Positions 45,022 to 55,531 of a stretch of 64,000 nt of DNA are shown here, piece by piece. The notes beneath the pieces were generated by a model. The model was not told where the DNA came from. It saw only the letters and a list, made by a program, of their open reading frames with translations, and ran no database searches. Positions within the stretch are counted from its first letter, which is position 1. The number at the start of each line of letters is the position of its first letter. Source of the DNA: Pseudovibrio axinellae. Lineage in GTDB: Bacteria; Pseudomonadota; Alphaproteobacteria; Rhizobiales; Stappiaceae. The position numbers and the translations under genes were made by a program. The stretch lies in contig NZ_FOFM01000003.1 of assembly GCF_900110875.1 (NCBI RefSeq), forward strand, positions 1 through 64,000, in the 5' to 3' direction.

Positions 45022-45723
45022 ATGCTCACACTCGATGTTTCAAATGTTAATCTGCATTATGGCGCTGCACAGGCGTTACGCCATGTTTCAATTCATGCAG
45101 AACTGGGAAAAGTAACCTGTGTCCTTGGCCGCAACGGAGTTGGAAAAACCTCACTCTTGCAAGCTATCACGGGCCACCAAAAGATTTCGCAGGGCGAAAT
45201 TAACGTAGACGGCTCACCCCTTGGGATGGCTAAACCCTATACCAGAGCAGCACAAGGCATCGCTTATGTACCCCAAGGGCGAGAGGTTTTCCCTTTACTT
45301 ACCGTGCGCGAAAACCTTGAGACCGGTTTTGCACTCTTGCCCCGAAAGGACAGGTTCATTCCACCAAAAGTGTTTGAGCTGTTCCCGGTTCTTAAGCAGA
45401 TGATGGATCGGCGTGGAGGGGACTTGTCAGGTGGTCAGCAGCAACAGCTGGCTATCGGCCGTGCACTTGTCACGCGCCCGCGCCTGTTGGTGCTTGATGA
45501 GCCGACTGAAGGTATACAGCCTTCCATCATCAAAGATATTGGCGTGGCGATCCGCAGGCTAAAGGAGGAGGAAGGCCTAACCATATTGCTAGTTGAGCAG
45601 TATCTCGACTTTTGCCGCGAGTTGGCTGATGCTGTCTACATATTGGATCGGGGGGAAATTGTACATTCAGGTCCCGCCAGCGATTTGGATGAGGCCCATG
45701 TCCGCAGACATCTTACCGTTTAA
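45022..45723 (+). CDS. urtE: urea ABC transporter ATPase
   Basis: A 233-residue LivF-type ATPase with Walker A LGRNGVGKTSLL, signature LSGGQQQQLAIG and Walker B LLVLDEP. The switch position reads LLVEQYLDF, with Gln where other ABC proteins have His; this is usual for UrtE/LivF proteins. Its end overlaps ureD by 26 nt, tying transport to the urease genes. Confidence 0.93.
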   Translation: MLTLDVSNVNLHYGAAQALRHVSIHAELGKVTCVLGRNGVGKTSLLQAITGHQKISQGEINVDGSPLGMAKPYTRAAQGIAYVPQGREVFPLLTVRENLETGFALLPRKDRFIPPKVFELFPVLKQMMDRRGGDLSGGQQQQLAIGRALVTRPRLLVLDEPTEGIQPSIIKDIGVAIRRLKEEEGLTILLVEQYLDFCRELADAVYILDRGEIVHSGPASDLDEAHVRRHLTV

Positions 45724-46582
45724 AGCAGCGTCTGGTTCGATTGCGCCAGAGCCACCCAAGCTTCGTATGCAACGGGCCTTTGGGGTTGGACGGGTGAGCT
45801 TTAAAGCGCCACCAAGCCCCAATGCACCGCCTGCACTTGATGAGCTGTATCAGGAGGGAGCGGCGAAGATTCGCTTGCCGAAGGTTTACAGCGATATGGC
45901 TGAGGCTGCCTTGATAAATACGAGTGGTGGTCTGACCGGTGGGGACATTATGAATTGGCGTGTCGATCTTCATGCCAACACAAAGGCCGTTATCTCCACG
46001 CAGGCCTGTGAAAAGATCTACCGTGCCAGTGAGGATACTGCGCGGGTCACCAACGATCTGGTGGTTGGCGAAAATGCAGAATTGCATTGGTTGCCGCAGG
46101 AAACCATCCTCTTTAACGAAGCCTCACTGACACGCAAACTCCATGTAGAACTCGCGCCAAGCGCGCGTTTTGTCGGCGTAGAAGCAATCATACTGGGGCG
46201 TCAGGCGATGGGTGAACAGGTCGAGTCTGCCTTCTTTAAAGACAGCTGGAGGGTGCACCGGGGTGGGAAACTTCTTCATGCAGATGAATTGAGCCTCAGC
46301 GGTTCTGTTGCAGAGCTGTCTCGAAACGCAGCGGTCTTAAACGGCGCACGCGCGTTTGCATCCCTGCTTTTTGTAGCTCCGGAAGATCAGGAAGTGCTCA
46401 ATGCCCGTGCCAGAACCCTCCAGTGTGAACAGGACCGTGCGGTTACGGCACTAAGCGCCTTTAACGGCAAGCTTGTCGGGCGCGTTGCGGCTGCCGATGG
46501 CTTTGCATTGAGGCAGGCGCTTATCCCGCTACTTAGTGGCTTACGAGAGGGATACTCACTGCCGAAGCTTTGGAATCTATAG
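45698..46582 (+). CDS. ureD: urease accessory protein UreD
   Basis: A 294-residue chaperone that, with UreF and UreG, loads nickel into urease. The start at 45698 lies inside urtE (ATGTCCGCAGAC) with GAGG before it. Family patterns include LINTSGGLTGGD and VISTQACEKIYRAS, then LPQETILF. Confidence 0.93.
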   Translation: MSADILPFKAASGSIAPEPPKLRMQRAFGVGRVSFKAPPSPNAPPALDELYQEGAAKIRLPKVYSDMAEAALINTSGGLTGGDIMNWRVDLHANTKAVISTQACEKIYRASEDTARVTNDLVVGENAELHWLPQETILFNEASLTRKLHVELAPSARFVGVEAIILGRQAMGEQVESAFFKDSWRVHRGGKLLHADELSLSGSVAELSRNAAVLNGARAFASLLFVAPEDQEVLNARARTLQCEQDRAVTALSAFNGKLVGRVAAADGFALRQALIPLLSGLREGYSLPKLWNL

Positions 46583-46609
46583 TTATTTAATGTGTTTAGA
46601 GAGGTCGCG

Positions 46610-46912
46610 ATGAACCTTACACCAAGAGAAAAAGACAAACTGCTGATCGCGATGGCCGCTATTGTGGCTCGCAACCGGCTGGCGCGCGGGGTAAAGCTCA
46701 ATCACCCTGAAACCATTGCAATTATCACTGACTTTGTCGTTGAAGGTGCACGCGATGGCTGCTCTGTTGCTGAGTTGATGTCTGCTGGCGCGCAGGTGCT
46801 CACGCGCGCTCAGGTCATGGAGGGGATCTCTGAGATGATCCATGACATCCAAGTTGAAGCCACGTTCCCAGATGGCGTCAAACTCGTCACCGTTCACAAC
46901 CCCATTCGTTAG
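46610..46912 (+). CDS. ureA: urease gamma subunit
   Basis: A 100-residue urease structural subunit starting [12 protein letters not shown], with [15 protein letters not shown] and [12 protein letters not shown] at the end, both diagnostic. A GAGAGG site lies 5-10 nt before the ATG. Confidence 0.96.
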   Translation: MNLTPREKDKLLIAMAAIVARNRLARGVKLNHPETIAIITDFVVEGARDGCSVAELMSAGAQVLTRAQVMEGISEMIHDIQVEATFPDGVKLVTVHNPIR

Positions 46913-46922
46913 GAAGGCCAAT

Positions 46923-47228
46923 ATGATCCCTGGAGAAATCATCGTGACCGCCGGACAGCTGACACTGAATGAAGGGCGTGAAAGCATATCAATGACTGTT
47001 GCAAATACAGGGGACCGCCCCGTACAGGTTGGCAGTCATTACCACTTTGCCGAGGTGAACCGCGCACTGGATTTCGACCGTGCCAAGGCACAAGGCATGC
47101 GTTTGGACATTGCGCCCGGAACAGCAGTCAGGTTTGAGCCTGGTCAGACAAGGCAGGTTGCACTCATTTCATTTGGAGGCACACAGCAGATAAAAGGCTT
47201 CCAGATCAACCAGGTGGAGACAGTGTAA
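46923..47228 (+). CDS. ureB: urease beta subunit
   Basis: A 101-residue subunit starting MIPGEIIV, with [20 protein letters not shown] and [10 protein letters not shown], as in all UreB proteins. It is 10 nt after ureA and 1 nt before ureC. Confidence 0.96.
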   Translation: MIPGEIIVTAGQLTLNEGRESISMTVANTGDRPVQVGSHYHFAEVNRALDFDRAKAQGMRLDIAPGTAVRFEPGQTRQVALISFGGTQQIKGFQINQVETV

Positions 47229-47229
47229 C

Positions 47230-48942
47230 ATGGCGACCACAATCTCAAGAGCTGCCTATGCTGACATGTTTGGCCCCACCGTGGTAGACAAGGTACGCTT
47301 GGCTGACACAGAGCTGTTCATTGAAGTTGAGGCTGATCTGACCACCTATGGTGAGGAAGTGAAGTTCGGCGGCGGAAAAGTCATTCGTGATGGAATGGGG
47401 CAAAGTCAGTTGGCCCGCTCAGATGGTGCGGTAGATACAGTCATCACCAACGCGCTTATTGTCGATCACACTGGTATCTATAAGGCAGATGTCGGTCTGA
47501 GGGATGGCAGAATTCATGCAATCGGCAAAGCGGGCAACCCAGATACGCAAGATGGCGTAACAATCATTATTGGCCCTGGGACTGAGATCATTGCTGGAGA
47601 AGGCAAGATCCTCACCGCCGGCGGAATGGATGCCCATATCCATTATATCTGCCCTCAGCAGATCGAAGAGGCGCTGACCTCTGGTGTAACCACAATGCTT
47701 GGTGGTGGCACTGGCCCTGCCCATGGAACACTTGCAACCACATGCACGCCTGGTCCGTGGCATCTTGCAAGAATGATTGAGGCTGCAGATGCCTTTCCCA
47801 TGAACCTGGCTTTTGCAGGCAAGGGCAATGCCTCGCACCCAAAAGCACTGGAAGAGATGGTGTTGGCCGGTGCAAGCGCACTGAAACTACACGAAGATTG
47901 GGGCACAACTCCCGCTGCCATCGATATGTGCCTGAGCGTTGCTGATGCTCATGATGTGCAGGTGATGATCCACACAGACACGCTTAACGAAAGTGGTTTT
48001 GTTGAAGATACAGTAGCGGCAATGAAAGGGCGCACCATCCACGCGTTCCATACCGAAGGTGCTGGTGGGGGACACGCTCCCGACATCATCAAGGTATGCG
48101 GATTGCCCAATGTCATTCCTTCTTCGACGAACCCGACGCGCCCCTATACCGGGAATACGATTGCAGAGCATTTGGATATGCTGATGGTCTGTCATCATCT
48201 GGATACCAATATCCCTGAGGACGTGGCCTTTGCAGAAAGTCGCATCCGCAAGGAGACCATCGCCGCAGAAGATATGTTGCATGACATGGGGGCCTTCTCC
48301 ATTATTGCCTCCGACAGTCAGGCAATGGGCAGGGTGGGTGAGGTGCTCATTCGTACATGGCAAACGGCTGATAAGATGAAGCGACAGCGCGGCCAACTGC
48401 CAGAAGAAACGGGCGATGCAGATAACGTCAGAGTGAAGCGGTATATTGCCAAATACACAATCAACCCGGCCATAGCGCACGGACTTTCCAAGCATATCGG
48501 CTCGATCGAAGTTGGAAAGCGCGCAGACCTTGTTCTGTGGTCGCCAGCCTTCTTTGGCGTTAAGCCTGATATGGTGCTCGTGGGTGGCACCATCGCAAGT
48601 GCTTTGATGGGGGACCCCAACGCCTCGATCCCAACACCGCAGCCTGTCCATTACCGGCCAATGTTTGGAGCCTACGGCAAAAGCTTGACGAACTCATCGG
48701 TGACTTTTGTCTCTCAAGCTGCAAAAGACGATGGTCTTCGCGCAAAACTTGGGACAGCCAAAGACATGGTGGCGGTCGAAAACACCCGCTCTGGCCTCTC
48801 CAAGTCCTCAATGGTTCATAACAATTTGATGCCACACATGGAAGTCGATCCAGAAACCTACGAAGTGCGGGCAAATGGTGAGCTGCTCACATGTGAGCCA
48901 GCAGATGTTGTTCCGATGGCACAAAGGTACTTTTTGTTCTGA
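47230..48942 (+). CDS. ureC: urease alpha (catalytic) subunit
   Basis: A 570-residue nickel enzyme that hydrolyses urea to ammonia and carbamate. Active-site residues are all visible: the metal-binding HIHYICPQQ, the lysine that becomes carbamylated in [26 protein letters not shown], the flap Cys-His in MVCHHLD, and the Asp in SDSQAMGR. Length is typical. It overlaps ureE by one base. Confidence 0.97.
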   Translation: MATTISRAAYADMFGPTVVDKVRLADTELFIEVEADLTTYGEEVKFGGGKVIRDGMGQSQLARSDGAVDTVITNALIVDHTGIYKADVGLRDGRIHAIGKAGNPDTQDGVTIIIGPGTEIIAGEGKILTAGGMDAHIHYICPQQIEEALTSGVTTMLGGGTGPAHGTLATTCTPGPWHLARMIEAADAFPMNLAFAGKGNASHPKALEEMVLAGASALKLHEDWGTTPAAIDMCLSVADAHDVQVMIHTDTLNESGFVEDTVAAMKGRTIHAFHTEGAGGGHAPDIIKVCGLPNVIPSSTNPTRPYTGNTIAEHLDMLMVCHHLDTNIPEDVAFAESRIRKETIAAEDMLHDMGAFSIIASDSQAMGRVGEVLIRTWQTADKMKRQRGQLPEETGDADNVRVKRYIAKYTINPAIAHGLSKHIGSIEVGKRADLVLWSPAFFGVKPDMVLVGGTIASALMGDPNASIPTPQPVHYRPMFGAYGKSLTNSSVTFVSQAAKDDGLRAKLGTAKDMVAVENTRSGLSKSSMVHNNLMPHMEVDPETYEVRANGELLTCEPADVVPMAQRYFLF

Positions 48943-49406
48943 TGAAAAAAGCAACTTCTTTTAGTCGGGTAGGGACATATTCAGGCAAAGCCGATTACCT
49001 GCTGTATCTGGCTCACTATGAACGCCATGTTCGCCGTAAACGGCTCGTAGCAGCGTGCGGAACCGCGATCCTTGTGGATTTGCCCGAGTCTGTTGTCTTG
49101 TCAAATGAGGATGTGCTTGTTTTGGAGAACGGTGAAATGGCAATGATTGCCGCACAGATTGAGCCTTTGTACAAGGTCACAACCAAAGACAATATTCATT
49201 TTGCGGAGCTGTGTTGGCATTTGGGAAACCGCCATTTGCCTGCCCAAATCCAGCCGCCCAACATCTATATTGGCCGCGACCATGTCATCAAGCAGATGTT
49301 GGAGGGACTGGGTGCAACACTAGAAGAAGTGGAAGCGCCTTTCTCGCCAGTGCATGGTGCCTACCATAAACACAAGTCACACAGCCACGCTCACGCCCAT
49401 GACTGA
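48942..49406 (+). CDS. ureE: urease accessory protein UreE, nickel carrier
   Basis: A 154-residue nickel-binding metallochaperone. It ends in a His-rich tail ([17 protein letters not shown]) that can hold extra Ni. The core has NIHFAELCWHLGNRHLP and IYIGRDHVIKQML, with the conserved His of the dimer metal site. It overlaps ureF by 8 nt. Confidence 0.94.
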   Translation: MKKATSFSRVGTYSGKADYLLYLAHYERHVRRKRLVAACGTAILVDLPESVVLSNEDVLVLENGEMAMIAAQIEPLYKVTTKDNIHFAELCWHLGNRHLPAQIQPPNIYIGRDHVIKQMLEGLGATLEEVEAPFSPVHGAYHKHKSHSHAHAHD

Positions 49407-50082
49407 GGCTGTAACGGTTCCGGCACTTCTCCAGTTGATGACATGGCTCTCTCCTGCATTCCCTGTTGGAGCGTTTGCATACAGTCACGGACTGGAAACG
49501 GCTATTCAATCCCAGCTCATCACAGATAAGTCTGAGGCTCAGGATTATCTGCATGATCTGATTGAGCATGGGAGTGGTTGGAATGATGCACTCTTGCTCG
49601 CAGCCGCGTGGCGCGCCGTCCATCATGAACAGGGTGGGGAACTCAACGCGGTCAATGAATTAGCACTTGCGTTGTGTCCTGGGCATGAGCGCTATCTGGA
49701 GACCACATTGCAAGGGGATGCCTTTTTGAAGGCTGCCAAGCCGTGGGGGGCAGACAGCGTACGCGTCAGATTACAGGCCAAAGATATCGCTTACCCCGTT
49801 GCAATTGGCGCACTCGCTAAATCCAGTGGCATTGGAGAAAGTGCTTCAGTTGCGGCTTACCTACATGGGTTTTGTAGTAATTTGGTTGCCGTAATGATGC
49901 GTTTGGTCCCGCTTGGCCAGAGTGATGGCATGGCTATTATGGCCCACATGTCGCCTCACATGGAAGATGTGGCCATCCGCGTGACCAACTCAACATTGGA
50001 TGATTTGGGCAACGTATCATTTTATGCAGACTTTCTTGCAATTGCTCACGAACATCAGGAAACAAGGATTTTTAAATCATGA
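49399..50082 (+). CDS. ureF: urease accessory protein UreF
   Basis: A 227-residue chaperone. The start at 49399 ([19 protein letters not shown]) overlaps ureE. Typical segments are [13 protein letters not shown] and [21 protein letters not shown]. It acts in the UreD-F-G complex, and its stop overlaps ureG by 4 nt. Confidence 0.94.
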   Translation: MTEAVTVPALLQLMTWLSPAFPVGAFAYSHGLETAIQSQLITDKSEAQDYLHDLIEHGSGWNDALLLAAAWRAVHHEQGGELNAVNELALALCPGHERYLETTLQGDAFLKAAKPWGADSVRVRLQAKDIAYPVAIGALAKSSGIGESASVAAYLHGFCSNLVAVMMRLVPLGQSDGMAIMAHMSPHMEDVAIRVTNSTLDDLGNVSFYADFLAIAHEHQETRIFKS

Positions 50083-50720
50083 ACTCCCCAAATGGACCTT
50101 TGCGGGTTGGCATTGGTGGTCCGGTGGGCTCTGGAAAAACGAGCCTGACAGGAGCGTTGTGTAAGGCTTTGAGTGGCAAGCTGTCTCTTGGTGTGGTCAC
50201 CAATGACATCTACACCAAGGAAGATGCTCTGGCTCTGGTCAAAATGCAGGCCCTTTCACAGGATAGGATCATTGGAGTCGAAACGGGCGGGTGTCCGCAC
50301 ACGGCCATCCGTGAAGATGCAACCATCAACTTGCAAGCTATCGACCAACTTTGTGAACGGCACCCGGACTTGGATGTCGTTTTCATTGAATCTGGCGGAG
50401 ACAATTTGGCAGCAACATTTTCGCCAGATCTGGCGGACGTCACCATCTACGTTATTTCGGTGTGTCAGGGAGAGGAAATACCACGCAAAGGTGGCCCAGG
50501 TATCACGCGCTCAGATTTATTGGTGATCAACAAGAGCGACTTGGCTCCCTATGTGGGTGCAGACCTTACCGTCATGGACCGCGACGCCCAAAGAATGCGG
50601 GCTGGTCGTCCGTTTCTCATGACAGACATGAAAAGTGGAACCGGCCTTGGAGAGGTTATTAATTTTTTGCTTGAATCTGGCGGAATAAGCTTGCCTGAAA
50701 GCGACAGTCTGGCCGTTTAA
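50079..50720 (+). CDS. ureG: urease accessory GTPase UreG
   Basis: A 213-residue GTPase that powers nickel insertion. It has P-loop [12 protein letters not shown], the metal-binding [28 protein letters not shown] and the guanine-specific NKSDLAP. It is the last gene of the urea cluster. Confidence 0.96.
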   Translation: MNSPNGPLRVGIGGPVGSGKTSLTGALCKALSGKLSLGVVTNDIYTKEDALALVKMQALSQDRIIGVETGGCPHTAIREDATINLQAIDQLCERHPDLDVVFIESGGDNLAATFSPDLADVTIYVISVCQGEEIPRKGGPGITRSDLLVINKSDLAPYVGADLTVMDRDAQRMRAGRPFLMTDMKSGTGLGEVINFLLESGGISLPESDSLAV

Positions 50721-50906
50721 TGTGTGCCCGCAAACAATTGCAGTTCCGGCAAAAAATTAGATATCAGTCCTCACCAATAATGGCGAGGGAATGCAAAGTG
50801 GCCTCTTACGAAGGGTCGCGCGGGTAAAGGCACTGATGCAGCCTTTGGTAAAATAGTGTGGTGGCTCTCTATTGGATTGTGAGGTTTGTGTGCTTATCTC
50901 TTAGCG

Positions 50907-52916
50907 ATGAATTTGACTTTTGAATACTGGAACCATCAATCCCGCCAAATGCTTGATACCCATTCTCTCCCCCCTGTCTTTGCCGGCCCGATTTTGCGCA
51001 GGTTAGAAACTGCGCGATTGACATTCTGGCTTGCTGTGCGTGCGCCTGCTGACGTGAAAATCGAACTCTTCCTTGAAAGCAGCGATCCGCAAACCTATGA
51101 GCTGTCAAAAGAACACGCCACGCAAAACATCATCACAGCAGGTGATCACCTCCATTACCTGCTCATTGACCTGCCGCTCAATCAACCACTTCCCTATGAC
51201 ACATGGGTTAGCTATCGCTTATCGTTGCAAATGATGGATGAGGTTGGGGCAGGGTGGCAAGATCACACCGTATGGGCTCCTGATCTTTGCTATGAAAACC
51301 AAAGCCTGCCGGGTTTCATGCTCCGCTCAAAGGTAACATCTCTCTTACATGGATCCTGCCGCAAGCCACATCATCAATCTGGTGACGGCCTCGTCGCTGC
51401 AGATAAGTTCTTGGAAAAACACATCCAGTCTGCGCAAAACCAAGAGGCAGATCAAGGCAAGTGGCCAGCTGCCCTAGTGATGAGCGGTGATCAAATCTAC
51501 TCAGATGATGTAGCAGGTCCGATGCTGCGCACAATTCACGCGGTTATCGAGCGCCTCGGGCTTGGTGATGAGCAACTGGACCGTTTGGAAAGCCGAAACC
51601 CGGAAACGGCTTCACAATTATATCGTGACAGAGACACCTATTACCGCCGCGAGAACTTTCTCCCGAACCTGGAGAAAAACCGTGCTCTGTGGCTTGTCTT
51701 GTTTGGCGGAGCCGAAAAGCCGATCTTTACCGCAGATCACGCGCATAACCACCTGATCACACTTGCCGAATTTTTGGCGATGTATTTGCTCGTGTGGTCG
51801 CCGGTGCCCTGGTCCATTGTCGACATAACACCTCCTGACGGGCTGACAGAAGAAGAAGCCGAACTTTACGAGCGTGAACAAAACATCTTGAAAGAGTTTG
51901 TGACGGGCCTGAGTAAAGTGCGCAGGCTTTTTGCTCACCTCCCAGTTGCGATGATATTTGATGACCATGATGTCACTGATGACTGGAATTTGAACAGGGA
52001 CTGGGAAGAAACCGCCTATGGGCACCCATTTTCGCGCCGTATCATCGGAAATGCACTCTGCGCCTACATGCTCAATCAGGGGTGGGGCAATCGTCCCGAG
52101 GCATTCTCTGGCGAAATGCTCTCGCAAATGAACCAGGTTTTCCAAACTCCCGGCAACAATGCTTATGATGAGTTTTTGGATGAACTCTTCAGCTTTGAAA
52201 AATGGGACTACCAATGGCAGTTAGACCCGCCCCTGCTGGTTTTAGATACGCGCACGCGCAGGTGGCGATCAGAACGTGCTGGTTACTTGCCCTCTGGCCT
52301 TTTGGATTGGGAGGCGGTGACCGACTTACAACGTGCCTTGCACGGAAAGCATAGTGTTCTTTTGGTTTCGGCAGCTCCGATCTTCGGAGTTAAACTGATC
52401 GAAACACTGCAAAAACTGCTCACCTATATGGGCAAGCCGCTGATGGTCGATGCCGAGTATTGGATGGCCCACCCAGGAACCGCCGATGGCATCTTGAATG
52501 TGTTTCGGCATCGTAAAACACCAGACCGGTTCACGATCCTCTCGGGTGATGTTCACTACTCTTTCGTTTATGACGTCGAACTTCGAGGGCACTCCAGAGG
52601 CCCGGATATCTGGCAGATTTGTAGCAGCGGTATTAAAAACGAGTTTCCTGCCAAACTGCTCGATAAGCTCGACCATTTGAACCGCTGGCTCTACGCACCG
52701 CGTTCACCCTTAAACTGGCTGACAAAGCGGCGTGGTATGAAGGTTATTCCAAGAAAGCCGGTAGGCACCCACCACGGCAGGCGCCTTTTGAACGCAAGCG
52801 GCATTGGGTTGGTAGAGTTTGATAAGCACGGTGGTCCAGAACAGATCAGCCAGCTGTTGCCGGATGGGAACCAGGTTGTGTTTGTGCGAAGGGAAGAAGA
52901 AGCCCGCTGGGATTAG
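50907..52916 (+). CDS. PhoD-like metallophosphatase family protein
   Basis: A 669-residue protein with a beta-rich N-terminal domain (about 110 residues) followed by a PhoD-like phosphatase fold. Metal-site patterns are HGSCRKPH, VMSGDQIYSDD, AMIFDDHDVTDDWN and LSGDVHYSF. There is no signal peptide, unlike classic secreted PhoD. The ATG at 50907 is preferred over an in-frame TTG at 50886 that sits too close to GAGG. It converges with the phn-type transporter, which may be functionally linked (phosphate ester or phosphonate use), but this is not shown. Confidence 0.8.
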   Translation: MNLTFEYWNHQSRQMLDTHSLPPVFAGPILRRLETARLTFWLAVRAPADVKIELFLESSDPQTYELSKEHATQNIITAGDHLHYLLIDLPLNQPLPYDTWVSYRLSLQMMDEVGAGWQDHTVWAPDLCYENQSLPGFMLRSKVTSLLHGSCRKPHHQSGDGLVAADKFLEKHIQSAQNQEADQGKWPAALVMSGDQIYSDDVAGPMLRTIHAVIERLGLGDEQLDRLESRNPETASQLYRDRDTYYRRENFLPNLEKNRALWLVLFGGAEKPIFTADHAHNHLITLAEFLAMYLLVWSPVPWSIVDITPPDGLTEEEAELYEREQNILKEFVTGLSKVRRLFAHLPVAMIFDDHDVTDDWNLNRDWEETAYGHPFSRRIIGNALCAYMLNQGWGNRPEAFSGEMLSQMNQVFQTPGNNAYDEFLDELFSFEKWDYQWQLDPPLLVLDTRTRRWRSERAGYLPSGLLDWEAVTDLQRALHGKHSVLLVSAAPIFGVKLIETLQKLLTYMGKPLMVDAEYWMAHPGTADGILNVFRHRKTPDRFTILSGDVHYSFVYDVELRGHSRGPDIWQICSSGIKNEFPAKLLDKLDHLNRWLYAPRSPLNWLTKRRGMKVIPRKPVGTHHGRRLLNASGIGLVEFDKHGGPEQISQLLPDGNQVVFVRREEEARWD

Positions 52917-52982
52917 TTTGATTAAATCCAAAGCAGCAACACAAGTGATGGTCGCTAAGGCGTTACTTAAGGTGGGGTAGTT

Positions 52983-53028
52983 GTAAGCGGCTTTGATGAG
53001 ATTTTCCATGCTCAACAAAGCCGCTTAC
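52983..53028. terminator. long hairpin between convergent genes
   Basis: GTAAGCGGCTTTG and CAAAGCCGCTTAC pair perfectly over 13 bp. Past one mismatch, TGAG/CTCA extends the stem. It lies between the phosphatase stop and the permease stop and probably serves both directions, although no T-run follows. Confidence 0.6.
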
Positions 53029-53047
53029 GCATCTTAGGGACAGGCTA

Positions 53048-53848
53048 TTAGAGAATTTTTCTCCGAAGCCACGCGGAAATCACTTCGCCCACGATAACTA
53101 GTACAATGATCGCGAGAAGGATGGTCGCAACTTCCTGCCAGTTGAAAGTGTCGATAGCCCCTTGCAACATGACGCCGATACCACCAGCACCAACCAACCC
53201 AAGAACGGTCGATTCACGCAGGTTGATATCCCAGCGCAAGATGGAGACCGCCCAGAAGGTTGGCATGACCTGCGGTACAATGGCGTACATGATGACTTTA
53301 AAGCGCGATGCACCTGTAGCTTCAAGAGCTTCAACTGGCTTGTGGTCGATCTCCTCGATCGCCTCACCTAAAAGCTTTCCGACAAAACCGATTGAGCGGA
53401 ACATGATGGCGACGATACCGGCAATGATACCCGGGCCGAAAATCGCAACAAACAACAAGGCCCAGATGATGGTGTTGATGGAACGACTTGAAACCAGAAT
53501 GAAACGCCCAATCCACAATGTTGCTTTATTGGGTGTCGTGTTCTGCGCCGCCATATAGGCAACCGGCAAGGAAATAAGAACTGCAATAGCCGTAGCCAGA
53601 GTCGCGATATTAACGGTTTCCCAAAGCACCATCAAAATGCTGGATAGGTTTCTTGTGTCGGGTGGCACCATACGGCTAAACAGGTCGCCCATCTGGCGAG
53701 GAGAATCCCACACCCATTCCCAAATCACATCAATACTGGTTACAGACCAATACAGAATTACGGCGCTCAGGAGAAAGAACGTATAGCGTAGAATTCGCTG
53801 ACGAGGTGTGAAACGTGCCCACTGTTCGGGAAAGATTTCCATACTCAT
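53048..53848 (-). CDS. phnE: phosphonate-type ABC transporter permease
   Basis: A 266-residue PhnE-family permease with about six helices, the coupling loop EALEATGASRFKVIMYAIVPQ and GLVGAGGIGVMLQ. It is the last gene of the phnDCEE set and overlaps the preceding phnE by 4 nt. It is a paralogue of its neighbour, so the channel is probably a heterodimer. Confidence 0.87.
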   Translation of the reverse strand: MSMEIFPEQWARFTPRQRILRYTFFLLSAVILYWSVTSIDVIWEWVWDSPRQMGDLFSRMVPPDTRNLSSILMVLWETVNIATLATAIAVLISLPVAYMAAQNTTPNKATLWIGRFILVSSRSINTIIWALLFVAIFGPGIIAGIVAIMFRSIGFVGKLLGEAIEEIDHKPVEALEATGASRFKVIMYAIVPQVMPTFWAVSILRWDINLRESTVLGLVGAGGIGVMLQGAIDTFNWQEVATILLAIIVLVIVGEVISAWLRRKIL

Positions 53849-54660
53849 TTGATCGACTTCCTGATCTGACCGCTGATGGCTTCACTGACAAGAATGACGC
53901 CGATGATTACCAAGGTAATGGTCAAGGCAAAGTCATAATCGTAGCGGCCGAAAGCATTGGCGAGCGTTGCTCCGATACCACCTGCTCCAACAATGCCCAC
54001 AACAGCAGACGCACGTAGATTGCTGTCCAGCTGGTAGATCGTCAGACCGATCTGGCGCGGCATGATCTGAGGGAAGACTGCGTAGATCAACGTGGAGAGG
54101 AATGGCGCACCCACAGAGCGCATAGCTTCCACTTGCCCGAAGTCGATTTCCTCAATGCGTTCAGCCAGCATTTTCGCAACGAAGCCAACTGAATATACAA
54201 TCAAGGTCAGGACACCGGCAAACGGTCCAAATCCAACTGCCTTAACGAAGATAATGGCAACAATGACCGGGTGGAAACTGCGGGCAACAATAATGATAGC
54301 ACGGCCAAGAAAGTAAACTGGCTTAATAGCCACATTCCGTGCGGCCATGAAAGCGATAGGAATGGAGAGAACGACTCCGCCCACGGTTGCCAGGATTGCT
54401 ATCTTGAGGCTTTCAAGGAAGCCGTTAAGCAGCAGGCCTCCACGCTCAAAGCTTGGCGGCCACGCTCCGTTGAAGATGCGTGCTGCGCGAGTGAGGCCCT
54501 GACTGGCGCGGTTCCAATCGATTGGCAGGTTAACGAGGGTAAAACCGAAGTATACGAGAACTGCAATTATAACCCCCCACCGGATATAGGGGTTGGCGAT
54601 GAACGGTGGCTTTTGCCACGTATCACGCACAAGTTGTTTTTGCGTGTCTGCTTTGCTCAT
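53845..54660 (-). CDS. phnE: phosphonate-type ABC transporter permease
   Basis: A 271-residue PhnE-family permease. It has EAMRSVGAPFLSTLIYAVFPQ as the coupling loop and GIVGAGGIGATLANAF near the end. A long cytoplasmic N-terminus (about 30 residues) precedes the first helix. It overlaps the ATPase gene and the second permease gene by 4 nt each. Confidence 0.87.
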   Translation of the reverse strand: MSKADTQKQLVRDTWQKPPFIANPYIRWGVIIAVLVYFGFTLVNLPIDWNRASQGLTRAARIFNGAWPPSFERGGLLLNGFLESLKIAILATVGGVVLSIPIAFMAARNVAIKPVYFLGRAIIIVARSFHPVIVAIIFVKAVGFGPFAGVLTLIVYSVGFVAKMLAERIEEIDFGQVEAMRSVGAPFLSTLIYAVFPQIMPRQIGLTIYQLDSNLRASAVVGIVGAGGIGATLANAFGRYDYDFALTITLVIIGVILVSEAISGQIRKSIK

Positions 54661-55463
54661 GTTGCGACAGCTCCCACGTCTCCCGAGACAGTGGATTGCT
54701 GAACATCAGCACCACGGTCAGCAGCCGGTGTGCCTGAGTAAATGCTGTCCATCGCATCTTTATCTAGGTCGGAAGGAAGCGCATCAAAAATGATGCGGCC
54801 ATAGCGCATACCAACAATACGGTCGGTATATTCTTTGGCTTCAGTCACATTGTGAATGTTGATCAGAACAGGCAACGCGAATTCGCGGGAAAGGTCACGA
54901 AGCAAGCCCATGATCTGTTCACTGGTCTTTGGATCAAGGGATGCGGTTGGCTCATCAGCCAACAGGATCTCTGGTTCCTGCATCAGTGCACGTACAACAC
55001 CCACACGCTGGCGCTCACCACCAGAAAGCTCGTCTGCGCGCTTGTCCGCATAATGGGCGATGCCCACACGGTCCATCAGCTCATAGGCGCGACGAATGTC
55101 TTCTTTTGGGTACTTACGTGCAATAGCCCGCCAAGTGGGCAGGGAACCCAGTCGGCCAGACTGCACGTTTTCCATAACTGTCAAACGGTCAATCAAGTTG
55201 AAGCTCTGGAAAACCATGCCGATTTTATGGCGTGCCTTACGCAGTTGACTGCGATTAAGGCTGGTCAAGTCGGTTCCGTTCAACTGAATTTGGCCAGAGC
55301 TAGGCTCGACCAGTCGGTTGATACAGCGCAGCAGCGTGCTCTTACCAGCTCCAGAAGACCCAATGATCGAGACAACGCTCTCGCCCTTGATTTCTAGGTT
55401 AAGGTTTTTGAGAACAGGCTGGCCGGTGTCATAACGCTTGACCAGATCGGTGATTTTTAACAT
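54657..55463 (-). CDS. phnC: phosphonate-type ABC transporter ATP-binding protein
   Basis: A 268-residue PhnC-type ATPase with Walker A GSSGAGKSTLL, Q-loop MVFQSFNLIDRLTV, signature LSGGERQR, Walker B ILLADEP and switch His in INIHNV. It has a short Ser/Thr/Ala-rich C-terminal tail of about 25 residues. It starts 68 nt after phnD, with a hairpin between. Confidence 0.88.
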   Translation of the reverse strand: MLKITDLVKRYDTGQPVLKNLNLEIKGESVVSIIGSSGAGKSTLLRCINRLVEPSSGQIQLNGTDLTSLNRSQLRKARHKIGMVFQSFNLIDRLTVMENVQSGRLGSLPTWRAIARKYPKEDIRRAYELMDRVGIAHYADKRADELSGGERQRVGVVRALMQEPEILLADEPTASLDPKTSEQIMGLLRDLSREFALPVLINIHNVTEAKEYTDRIVGMRYGRIIFDALPSDLDKDAMDSIYSGTPAADRGADVQQSTVSGDVGAVAT

Positions 55464-55484
55464 GTCAGTCTCCAGAATGCAGAC

Positions 55485-55504
55485 CGGAGGCGAGAACGCC
55501 TCCG
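55485..55504 (-). other. hairpin between phnD and phnC
   Basis: CGGAGGCG and CGCCTCCG pair over 8 bp around a four-base loop, 27 nt after the phnD stop. It is another hairpin placed just after a binding-protein gene, likely setting a high ratio of binding protein to transporter. Confidence 0.55.
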
Positions 55505-55531
55505 ATTCATTCGTATATTCCAGCTTAGATC

